10,830 nucleotides of DNA from positions 1 to 10,830 of the forward strand of contig CAJQOK010000234.1 of assembly GCA_905479905.1 (NCBI GenBank), given 5' to 3'. The stretch comes from an uncultured Aliterella sp. GTDB taxonomy: Bacteria; Cyanobacteriota; Cyanobacteriia; Cyanobacteriales; Chroococcidiopsidaceae. Of this stretch, positions 1 through 5,636 are shown one piece after another. Position 1 is the first letter of the stretch, and the number at the start of each line of letters is the position of its first letter. The notes under the pieces were generated by a model, which was given only the letters and a program-made list of their open reading frames with translations, ran no database searches and was not told the DNA's origin. Made by a program: the position numbers and the translations under genes.

Positions 1-274
1 TTAGTAACGTGCGATCGCCTTTTCGTTCTAATAAAGCATTAGTAGCTACGGTTGTCCCCATTTTTACTACTGCAATTTGCTCACTTGGAATTGGTGCAGT
101 AGCGTCAATACCCATAATTTCCCGTATGCCTTGAATTGGCGCATCAGTGTAGAAGTCGGGGTTTTCTGACAGCAACTTATGAATTACCAATTGTCCGTCA
201 GGACGCTGCGCCACAATATCGGTAAATGTGCCACCTCGATCAATCCAAAATTGCCAGTTGCGATCGCAAGTCAT
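1..274 (-). CDS. Hydantoinase/5-oxoprolinase family protein, N-terminal fragment (runs off the window)
   Basis: The reverse strand from the ATG at 274 gives 91 residues with no stop before the window edge. Near the N-terminus is [12 protein letters not shown] (about residues 10-21), the hallmark nucleotide-binding loop of the hydantoinase A/oxoprolinase N-terminal domain. [17 protein letters not shown] (about residues 72-88) is the second conserved block of that domain. Family members use ATP to open cyclic amides such as 5-oxoproline or hydantoins. Cyanobacterial versions are usually very long A+B fusions, but the substrate cannot be judged from this fragment. The start follows the stretch [10 protein letters not shown] directly and no other Met lies before the motif. 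The gene is divergent from the bestrophin gene, with 101 bp between them. Two HIP1 sites fall inside it. The family call is firm; 5-oxoprolinase specificity is inferred. Confidence 0.88.
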   Translation of the reverse strand, partial: MTCDRNWQFWIDRGGTFTDIVAQRPDGQLVIHKLLSENPDFYTDAPIQGIREIMGIDATAPIPSEQIAVVKMGTTVATNALLERKGDRTLL

Positions 275-375
275 AGGTTAAGTTTTTAGTTGTGCTAATT
301 TCTTATGTTATTAGCTTGAAGCAAAAAGCGGCTGATTAAATGTTTTAAATAATACTCAGTACAGTTATTAAAAAA

Positions 376-1275
376 ATGAAAAGCGAGAAAGTTCGTTGGT
401 TTCGAGTAGCATTGCAAATTAGAGGTTCAGTAATCCCAGGTATTTTTAATCGCGTTTTATACTGTGGTTTATTTGGCGTGTTTATCTCTTTGCTACACTA
501 TTTTAAGTTGCCAGTTTCCCAACCTATTTTAGGAAGTGTTATTCCTAGTATTGTTTTGGGGTTATTGTTAGTTTTTAGAACAAATACTGCTTACGATCGT
601 TTCTGGGAAGGTCGCAAGTGTTGGGGAAGCTTAATTAATAATGTTCGCAACTTAGCAAGGCAAATTTGGATAAATATCGAAGAAAACGCAGTTGAAGATA
701 AACAACAGAAAATCTTAAATATGCGCTTGTTAGTAGCTTTTGCTATTGCAGCTAAGTTACATTTAAGAAATGAGGCTGTCAATCGGGAATTAGAAGAATT
801 AATGTCTTTCTCGAAGTATTTTAAGTTAAAAACAATGGATAACCCACCACTAGAAGTTGCATTTTGGATCGGGAATTATTTTCAGCAACAATATAAACGT
901 GAGTTGTTAACTATTCAGCATTTGGTAGTAATGCAAGATTTGCTAAATAAAATGGTAAACGATTTGGGAGGTTGCGAACGAATTTTAAAAACTCCTATTC
1001 CTTTAGCTTATGCTATTCACCTCAAGCAATTGCTATTAATTTATTGTTTATTATTACCCTTTCAATTAGTTAGTACCTTGGGTTGGTGGACGGGAGCAAT
1101 TGTTGGTTTAATTAGTTTTACATTGTTAGGTATTGAAGAAATTGGGATTGAGATAGAAAATCCTTTTGGTTACGATGCAAATGACCTCCCTCTTGATGCG
1201 ATTTGTAATACTATGTTGCGTAATATTGAAGATTTAACAACTCTCACTCCTATTAGTAATTACAATCAAAACTAG
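376..1275 (+). CDS. Bestrophin-family ion channel (UPF0187)
   Basis: This 299-residue membrane protein has the usual length for bacterial bestrophins. Residues 18-28 (SVIPGIFNRVL) open the first membrane helix (about 20-42). A second helix (about 52-67) runs into the family signature FRTNTAYDRFWEGRKCWG at 67-84. Two further hydrophobic helices lie around 213-232 and 235-256. Residues 261-274 (ENPFGYDANDLPLD) match the acidic Ca-clasp-like segment that follows the last helix in bestrophins. The family forms pentameric channels: animal members conduct chloride, a studied bacterial homologue is cation-selective, and plant and algal relatives sit in thylakoids. Ion selectivity and the membrane used here cannot be read from the sequence. 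No strong Shine-Dalgarno precedes the ATG. The next gene starts 8 bp after the stop, so the two are probably co-transcribed. Confidence 0.92.
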   Translation: MKSEKVRWFRVALQIRGSVIPGIFNRVLYCGLFGVFISLLHYFKLPVSQPILGSVIPSIVLGLLLVFRTNTAYDRFWEGRKCWGSLINNVRNLARQIWINIEENAVEDKQQKILNMRLLVAFAIAAKLHLRNEAVNRELEELMSFSKYFKLKTMDNPPLEVAFWIGNYFQQQYKRELLTIQHLVVMQDLLNKMVNDLGGCERILKTPIPLAYAIHLKQLLLIYCLLLPFQLVSTLGWWTGAIVGLISFTLLGIEEIGIEIENPFGYDANDLPLDAICNTMLRNIEDLTTLTPISNYNQN

Positions 1276-1283
1276 AATAATTA

Positions 1284-2207
1284 ATGCAATACTTCGTAGA
1301 ACCAGATTATATTTTTTCCTTGATTGACGAATACACGCAAGCAAAAACTTTATGGATTGATACAGAAGTAGCTGATTTTAAAAGTTGTAATCCTAAGCTT
1401 TCGCTTATTCAAGTATTAAATAGCTACTCGGATAAGCCAAAAGAAAATGTTGCTGTATTAGACGTTTTAGAGCATCCAGAGATTATCGATATATTTGTCC
1501 GAAAGATTATGTTAAACCCAGCAATTGAAAAGGTTTTTCATAACGCTAAGTATGATTTAAAGTTTTTGGGCAAAACTAAAGCTAAGAATGTAACTTGCAC
1601 GTTAGAAATGGCGAAAGATATCCCATATTATTTATTACCTTTACCTAACTTATCGCTAAAAACTTTAGCCGAATCTCTTTGTAATGTCGTCGCTGTAGAC
1701 AAAAGCCAGCAAGCTAGTGATTGGGGAAAAAGACCTTTGACGGCTACTCAATTAAGTTACGCAAATCTCGATCCGGTTTATTTATACATGGTACATCAAA
1801 AACTATTGCAACTAAAGCTACTAAGTAATCCAAATCCAAATAACGAAAATATTGCTTTATTAGCTGAACGTTATCTAAAGCTAAAGCAACAATTGCAAAT
1901 TATTGAATCAGAATGTAACCATTTTGACTTTAGATTAAAAGCAGCCATGCAAGCGCAAAATGTTTCTGAAACTAACAGTTTAAAAATATCTTCCGTAGAA
2001 CGACACACATTTAAAGTAGAGTTTAATCAGTTAGCAGAAGTAGCAAATACAAATAGGATTAAGTTGGATTTTCCAATTACCTTAACTCAAAAATTGCAAA
2101 AAGAGTTAGGAGAAATATTAGAACAATTAAATCTGCAAGAAGAAGTTTCTAGTAGCTGGCGTTTAACTGTAAAACCGCCAGAAAGCGAAGAAGATGAGGA
2201 GTTTTAA
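1284..2207 (+). CDS. RNase D-like 3'-5' exonuclease (DEDDy) with a novel-looking C-terminal region
   Basis: The first 190 or so of 307 residues form a DnaQ/RNase D-type exonuclease domain. All four metal-binding acids are visible: D26 and E28 in WIDTEVAD, D91 in HNAKYDLKFL, and D163 in YANLDPVYLYM. Y159, four residues before D163, makes it DEDDy. NLSLKTLAESL (122-132) is also typical of RNase D. The family removes nucleotides from RNA 3' ends, for example in tRNA maturation. The C-terminal part (about 195-307) does not resemble the HRDC domain of classical RNase D. It starts with a charged helix likely to form a coiled coil (about 192-230), continues through a segment ending in SSSWRLTVKP, and finishes with an acidic tail. 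The gene starts 8 bp after the bestrophin stop. An RNA substrate is inferred; DNA is also possible. Confidence 0.85.
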   Translation: MQYFVEPDYIFSLIDEYTQAKTLWIDTEVADFKSCNPKLSLIQVLNSYSDKPKENVAVLDVLEHPEIIDIFVRKIMLNPAIEKVFHNAKYDLKFLGKTKAKNVTCTLEMAKDIPYYLLPLPNLSLKTLAESLCNVVAVDKSQQASDWGKRPLTATQLSYANLDPVYLYMVHQKLLQLKLLSNPNPNNENIALLAERYLKLKQQLQIIESECNHFDFRLKAAMQAQNVSETNSLKISSVERHTFKVEFNQLAEVANTNRIKLDFPITLTQKLQKELGEILEQLNLQEEVSSSWRLTVKPPESEEDEEF

Positions 2208-2260
2208 AATATATTTTGCTTTTGCTACAAGTAGATTTTCCTATAACAAGTTGATAAAAA

Positions 2261-2266
2261 TATAAT
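2261..2266 (+). promoter_or_regulatory. Possible -10 element before the DUF2945-DUF3140 cassette
   Basis: An exact TATAAT lies about 70 bp before the ATG at 2337, inside an AT-rich 129-bp spacer. No convincing -35 box stands 16-18 bp upstream, so this is only a candidate. The spacer contains no clear terminator for the upstream exonuclease gene. Confidence 0.25.
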
Positions 2267-2336
2267 CAGCTTTAAGATTGATGTTTGTAACTAAAAAATT
2301 AAGATAATAGCTTAAGTAGAGTGCAACAATAAAAGT

Positions 2337-2552
2337 ATGACTGAGACATTTAAAAAAGGCGACAAAGTAGAATGGGAAACCGCCCAAGGTACAACTGTAG
2401 GCAAAATTAAAGAAAAACTTACTTCACCCATAGAAATTAAAGGACATCATGTTGCAGCTTCCCAAGAAAACCCGCAGTATTTAGTCGAAAGCGAGAAAAC
2501 AGGTAAAGAAGCAGCACATAAACCGGAGTCATTGAAAAAAGTGAAAGGATAG
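2337..2552 (+). CDS. DUF2945 / HVA1 TUDOR-like small protein
   Basis: This is a 71-residue, lysine-rich protein. KKGDKVEWETAQGTTVGKIKEKLT (residues 6-29) is the typical start of the DUF2945 family, now described as a hypervirulence-associated TUDOR-like domain and predicted to form a small beta barrel. The segment ending in PQYLVESEKTGKEAAHKPESLKKV completes the family's C-terminal pattern. There is no signal peptide or membrane segment, so it should be cytosolic. Its biochemical role is not established; binding of nucleic acid or protein is plausible from the SH3/Tudor-type fold. It is followed after 11 bp by the DUF3140 gene, a partner often seen with it, and the two probably form one transcript. 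Confidence 0.85.
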   Translation: MTETFKKGDKVEWETAQGTTVGKIKEKLTSPIEIKGHHVAASQENPQYLVESEKTGKEAAHKPESLKKVKG

Positions 2553-2563
2553 AAAATTAAATT

Positions 2564-2893
2564 ATGAGTAAAGATACTGAAACTGTCATCAAAGATTTTA
2601 AACAAGCCGTAAATATGACACCAAAAGAGATTGAATCTTGGCTAAAAACCGAGGAATCAAAGGAAGTTGGACAAAAAGATGGTAATGATGAATCAATTGG
2701 TCATAAATCTGGGCAAAAAATCATTGATATCTTGCAGAAAAAGCAAGATAAATATAGCGATGATGACGTAGCACACATGAACAAAGTAATTAGTTACGTG
2801 CATCGCCATAGCGCCCAAAAACCTGCAAAGGATATCGAACATTCGCGATGGTTGTACTCTTTAAAAAACTGGGGACACGATCCTTTAAAATAA
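2564..2893 (+). CDS. DUF3140 family protein
   Basis: This is a 109-residue, charged, soluble protein. It matches the DUF3140 pattern: an N-terminal helix with FKQAVNMTPKEIESWLKTEESKEVG (about residues 12-36), a Gly/Ser segment with SIGHKSGQKIIDIL (44-57), and a C-terminal block with MNKVISYVHRHSAQKP and SRWLYSLKNWGHDP. Homologues occur in bacteria and fungi and are sometimes annotated as DNA-binding, but no activity is proven to my knowledge. The gene lies 11 bp after the DUF2945 gene on the same strand, and this pairing recurs in other genomes. The 3' end faces xisI tail to tail with a gap of only 10 bp and no visible terminator, so the two transcripts may overlap. Confidence 0.85.
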   Translation: MSKDTETVIKDFKQAVNMTPKEIESWLKTEESKEVGQKDGNDESIGHKSGQKIIDILQKKQDKYSDDDVAHMNKVISYVHRHSAQKPAKDIEHSRWLYSLKNWGHDPLK

Positions 2894-2903
2894 TGCTTGA
2901 AGT

Positions 2904-3242
2904 TCATCCTATGGCATACTCTGTATACTGTCTTACATAGGGCGCATGGTATGCCAGTACAATGTCTTGCTTGGGTACTCCTAATGTTACCAATTGATCG
3001 GCGATCGCATCTTCTGTCCCATCGTGCTGTACCCAAATTTTTCCATCTCTAATATCTACGTGTAGTACACAGCCATAAATACGAGTATTACTATTTTTCC
3101 AGCCTACATTTATCAGCAAATAGCGATCGCTTTGAGGATCGAAAATTGTTTGACTTTCTACTGGATCGTTTTTTGCTCGTAGTTTAGCTCGTTTTTCTAG
3201 AGATTGCTGAATTAGTTGGCGGTACAAGTCTAGTTTATCCAT
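2904..3242 (-). CDS. xisI: XisI-family protein (fdxN element excision controlling factor)
   Basis: The 112-residue length is standard for XisI. Family blocks are visible in order: MDKLDLYRQLIQQSL at the N-terminus, VESQTIFDPQSDRYLLINVGW (about 28-48), RIYGCVLHVDIRDGKIWVQHDGTEDAIAD (54-82), and LGVPKQDIVLAYHAPYVRQYTEYAIG at the C-terminus. In Anabaena, xisH and xisI are needed together with the recombinase XisF for excision of the fdxN element during heterocyst development. Many cyanobacteria that lack this element carry multiple xisHI copies of unknown function. The ATG lies inside the end of xisH (CAATGG, with the xisH stop downstream), giving a 13-base overlap and likely translational coupling. 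No xisF, nif gene or element end is present here, so a role in excision is not supported at this locus. Confidence 0.93.
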   Translation of the reverse strand: MDKLDLYRQLIQQSLEKRAKLRAKNDPVESQTIFDPQSDRYLLINVGWKNSNTRIYGCVLHVDIRDGKIWVQHDGTEDAIADQLVTLGVPKQDIVLAYHAPYVRQYTEYAIG

Positions 3243-3646
3243 TGAGCAACTTCCTGTTTTTCGATGTCGTATACTAAAAGCAATACTTGGTTACGATTGA
3301 CTACAGTTTGAATAAATGGATTTTTAAAAAATCCCTTATAAGTATCTAATGGAACTGCTAAATACAACTTTCTTGCTGGATCGTCCGTTTCCAAAGCAAT
3401 ACGATAGTTTATAAATTGTCCAATCGCGGTATGAAACTCGGAAATAGTTGATGAGGCTAAAAAAGTTTTAATTTTAACGGCAATTATTTCACCTTCTCTT
3501 GTCGCTGCAATTAACCTTTCTGCACCTAGATCGATATAAAAATCAACAAATCCCACATCTATATGATAGGGATCGTGAGTAATTGTCCAGCCTTCGTTTT
3601 CAAGGGCATTTCTGACAAGGTAATGAAATTTATCTCTTGCAGACAT
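3230..3646 (-). CDS. xisH: XisH-family protein with altered nuclease-like motif
   Basis: This is a 138-residue XisH homologue. I chose the ATG at 3646, which gives the family's usual MSARDKFH start, over the in-frame TTG at 3655, which would add only three residues before that Met. Family blocks are GWTITHDPY (19-27), FYIDLGAERLIAA (36-48) and STISEFHTAIGQFINYRIAL further on. XisH has a restriction-endonuclease-like fold, in which D39 and the later E-x-K would form the metal site. Family members usually read IAVEIKSF; here it is IAVKIKTF (55-62), so the expected Glu is K58, while K60 is kept. The codon is plainly AAA. The gene overlaps xisI by 13 bases and starts 24 bp after the FAD oxidoreductase stop, so the three genes are probably one transcript. 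Confidence 0.93.
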   Translation of the reverse strand: MSARDKFHYLVRNALENEGWTITHDPYHIDVGFVDFYIDLGAERLIAATREGEIIAVKIKTFLASSTISEFHTAIGQFINYRIALETDDPARKLYLAVPLDTYKGFFKNPFIQTVVNRNQVLLLVYDIEKQEVAQWIN

Positions 3647-3670
3647 TTCTAGCAATGAAATAAAACTATT

Positions 3671-4678
3671 TTAACTTGATGTCGGTTGTAAAACTTGATT
3701 TATTTGTTTAGCAGCAGCGTTGCCTGATCGCATTGCACCTTCTAAATTAAACCCTCCACACCAATCACCGCAGCATAATAATGGTTGAGGTGTATAAGCA
3801 TTTAAGCAGTTATCGGCTAAAGGTATTGTTGGAAAAGCATAACGCCAACGATCGCATTGCAGCCAGTCGGGATTAGCAAGTTCTGGAAACAATTTAGCCG
3901 CTTTATTGAGTAATTGCTGTCCTATAGGTTGTAAATCTTCGGTATCTATATAAGTTTGAGCGAATTTAGCGGCGCTATGGAAAACAAAAACAGGTGTATT
4001 CATTCCCAAACGTTTGCTACTATCATTACCAATCCAAGCTAGGGTATCGTCATCAATCACTGTTAGCGATCGCCAAACGGGTAAAGGCATATTAGCAGGA
4101 TAGCCAGCAATAACGCTAATACAACTAGAAAATTCCACTTGGCGCAAACTATCTAAAACTACTGGTAAAGCAATGGGTTTTAATAACGTCAACGCTTGCG
4201 GTGCGGGAATCGCCACAACTACGGCTTTAGCTACTACTTGGGTGTTACTGTTTTCAAATTGGAGATGCCAACAATCGTCAAATAAACTTAAACTAACTAC
4301 GCGCTTACTTAACTGGATTTCTAAATCTTTAGCCAAAAATCGGGCGATCGCACTCATTCCCTTTGGGGCAGTATATAAAGGCACTCCTTTAACTGCTTTT
4401 AGCCCAAAATCAGCCCTAAATTCGTGTACTGTATCTGTCCACACTTGCAAAATATCTTGGCAAGTGAGTAATTCAACTAAACTTGTGGTTAGTTCACCAT
4501 TGGCGATTAAATAACTTAGACCGCGATCGGCGCAAGTATCCTGTAAGCGGCGCGTAGTCACTCGTCCACCCAACCCGCGCGACTTTTCTACCACAACTAC
4601 CCGATAGCCAGCTTGTTGCAACTGCTGGGCGCAAATTAACCCCGACATCCCCGCGCCAATAATCGCAACATCAAACAT
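3671..4678 (-). CDS. Renalase-like NAD(P)/FAD-dependent oxidoreductase
   Basis: This is a 335-residue soluble flavoprotein. The N-terminus is a Rossmann fold with G8-A-G-M-S-G13 (GxGxxG) and E31 at the end of the second strand, where it would bind the FAD ribose. EKSRGLGGRVTTRR (31-44) is the amine-oxidase/renalase form of the second FAD motif. Near the C-terminus, LCCGDWCGGFNLEGAMRSGNAAA is the last FAD-binding block (GD motif plus helix). Renalase-type enzymes oxidise aberrant dihydro-NAD(P) isomers or related substrates. The cyanobacterial homologues are generally annotated only as FAD-dependent oxidoreductases, so the substrate is uncertain. It is the first gene of a likely three-gene unit with xisH and xisI. 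Upstream it is divergent from the YaaW gene across 133 bp. No clear Shine-Dalgarno precedes the ATG. Confidence 0.87.
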   Translation of the reverse strand: MFDVAIIGAGMSGLICAQQLQQAGYRVVVVEKSRGLGGRVTTRRLQDTCADRGLSYLIANGELTTSLVELLTCQDILQVWTDTVHEFRADFGLKAVKGVPLYTAPKGMSAIARFLAKDLEIQLSKRVVSLSLFDDCWHLQFENSNTQVVAKAVVVAIPAPQALTLLKPIALPVVLDSLRQVEFSSCISVIAGYPANMPLPVWRSLTVIDDDTLAWIGNDSSKRLGMNTPVFVFHSAAKFAQTYIDTEDLQPIGQQLLNKAAKLFPELANPDWLQCDRWRYAFPTIPLADNCLNAYTPQPLLCCGDWCGGFNLEGAMRSGNAAAKQINQVLQPTSS

Positions 4679-4694
4679 AATTATTCAGTAGTAT

Positions 4695-4747
4695 CTGTTT
4701 TAATCATCATAATCGCGCCACCAATGGCAAACTAAAACTGTTTTAAT
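4695..4747. repeat. Direct repeat CTGTTTTAAT in the divergent spacer
   Basis: CTGTTTTAAT occurs at 4695-4704 and again at 4738-4747, with starts 43 bp apart. Both copies lie in the 133-bp spacer between the divergent FAD oxidoreductase and YaaW genes. Paired 10-bp direct repeats in a divergent spacer could be operator half-sites, but AT-rich chance repetition is equally possible. Confidence 0.25.
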
Positions 4748-4798
4748 TAGCATCCTCGTTCAAAGCAAAGAGTAGAATAAGAAAACGAGTTGGGGTCT

Positions 4799-4803
4799 GG
4801 AGG
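4799..4803 (+). promoter_or_regulatory. Shine-Dalgarno GGAGG that selects the TTG start of the YaaW gene
   Basis: GGAGG ends 8 bases before the TTG at 4812, an ideal spacing. The in-frame ATG at 4821 would be 17 bases away, too far. This supports initiation at TTG and an N-terminus reading MDEMRSALELAT, which also fits my recollection of cyanobacterial homologues. Confidence 0.7.
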
Positions 4804-4811
4804 GTTAAACA

Positions 4812-5636
4812 TTGGACGAAATGAGATCGGCGCTGGAATTGGCTACAGAAGACGAATTGCAACAACTGACAGAACTCTTGTTTTGTCGAAGATTCAATCC
4901 TCTCGACTACGTGCATACGCCACAACCAATAGATATTCAAAGCAGAGACAGAGACGCTTGGCTTGATGCGATTGAACAAAGATTTCGTTACTTAGCCGCC
5001 GATGGGGTAACAGTTTTACGGGGACGTAGCGATCGCGTAACTTATCGTACCGCTATTATTCAAGTGTGTCGCTATCTCAAAATTCCCTACTCTAACAACC
5101 TCGCTACTACTGATTTAGAAGCTGAGGTATTTTTAAACCTATTAGGCAAAGCTTGGAAACAATTACCCCAAAACGATTTCTCTCAATTAACTGCTAAAAT
5201 CCAAAAATCTCTAGCTAAGTGCGAACTATCAGAACCCTTACCCTTAGCGGTACAGCGAGATCCTTTAGCTTTATTAGTCAAAGGTGGTAGTGCGATCGCA
5301 GTTAGTTCAATTATTCAGCCGATATTGCTACAACAAATTGCCCGTCAATTTGCCCTTCAGTTTGCCAGCTATCAAGTAGCTAAAGAAGCCTTAATTAAAG
5401 GTGGAACCGCCGCCGCTATGCAGTTGCAAGGCAAACTCGTACTCCAAAGCGCCGCCCGTTATGGCGCTGCTAGAGGCATTTTTGCTTGTATGGGCCCGGT
5501 GCTATGGACGTGGTTTTTTGCCGATTTAGGTTGGCGGTCAATATCTACTAACTATGGGCGAATTATTCCGATTATCTTTGCTTTAGCTCAAATTCGTCTT
5601 ACCCGTGCCGAAGAAGCGTGCTGGGAGACAGTTTAA
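4812..5636 (+). CDS. YaaW-family protein (UPF0174-like)
   Basis: This is a 274-residue protein read from a TTG start supported by a well-placed GGAGG. The N-terminal segment ELATEDELQQLTELLFCRRFNPLDYV (about residues 9-34) and the block FRYLAADGVTVLRGRSDRVTYRTAIIQVCRYLKIPY place it in the YaaW/UPF0174 family. The middle is helical and charged. Then come two Ala-rich helices around 155-215. The C-terminus (about 220-263) contains two hydrophobic stretches, WTWFFADLGW and IIPIIFALAQI, that could insert in a membrane. E. coli YaaW has no settled function, and none can be assigned here. The last 19 bases overlap the start of the O-antigen-ligase-family gene in another frame, so the two are probably translationally coupled. 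Confidence 0.82.
   Translation: MDEMRSALELATEDELQQLTELLFCRRFNPLDYVHTPQPIDIQSRDRDAWLDAIEQRFRYLAADGVTVLRGRSDRVTYRTAIIQVCRYLKIPYSNNLATTDLEAEVFLNLLGKAWKQLPQNDFSQLTAKIQKSLAKCELSEPLPLAVQRDPLALLVKGGSAIAVSSIIQPILLQQIARQFALQFASYQVAKEALIKGGTAAAMQLQGKLVLQSAARYGAARGIFACMGPVLWTWFFADLGWRSISTNYGRIIPIIFALAQIRLTRAEEACWETV

Noticed and set aside
339..375. Promoter just before the bestrophin gene
   Set aside because: AT-rich boxes such as TAATAC and TTGAAG are present, but the spacing is about 28 bp, so no promoter could be defended.
2794..3036. 80-codon reverse frame across the DUF3140/xisI junction
   Set aside because: It overlaps the ends of two convincing genes in another frame and is Arg/Cys-rich in the manner of shadow frames.
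2904..3646. Part of an excisable fdxN-type DNA element
   Set aside because: XisH and XisI are present, but there is no XisF-type recombinase, no nif gene and no recognisable direct-repeat ends in the window.
4173..4514. 113-codon forward frame opposite the FAD oxidoreductase
   Set aside because: It lies wholly inside a well-supported flavoprotein gene on the other strand and its product has no domain pattern; it is an antisense shadow.
4755..4789. Inverted repeat CTCGTT/AACGAG before the YaaW ribosome site
   Set aside because: There are only 6 bp in each arm with 23 bases between them; this is easily chance and was not listed as a feature.
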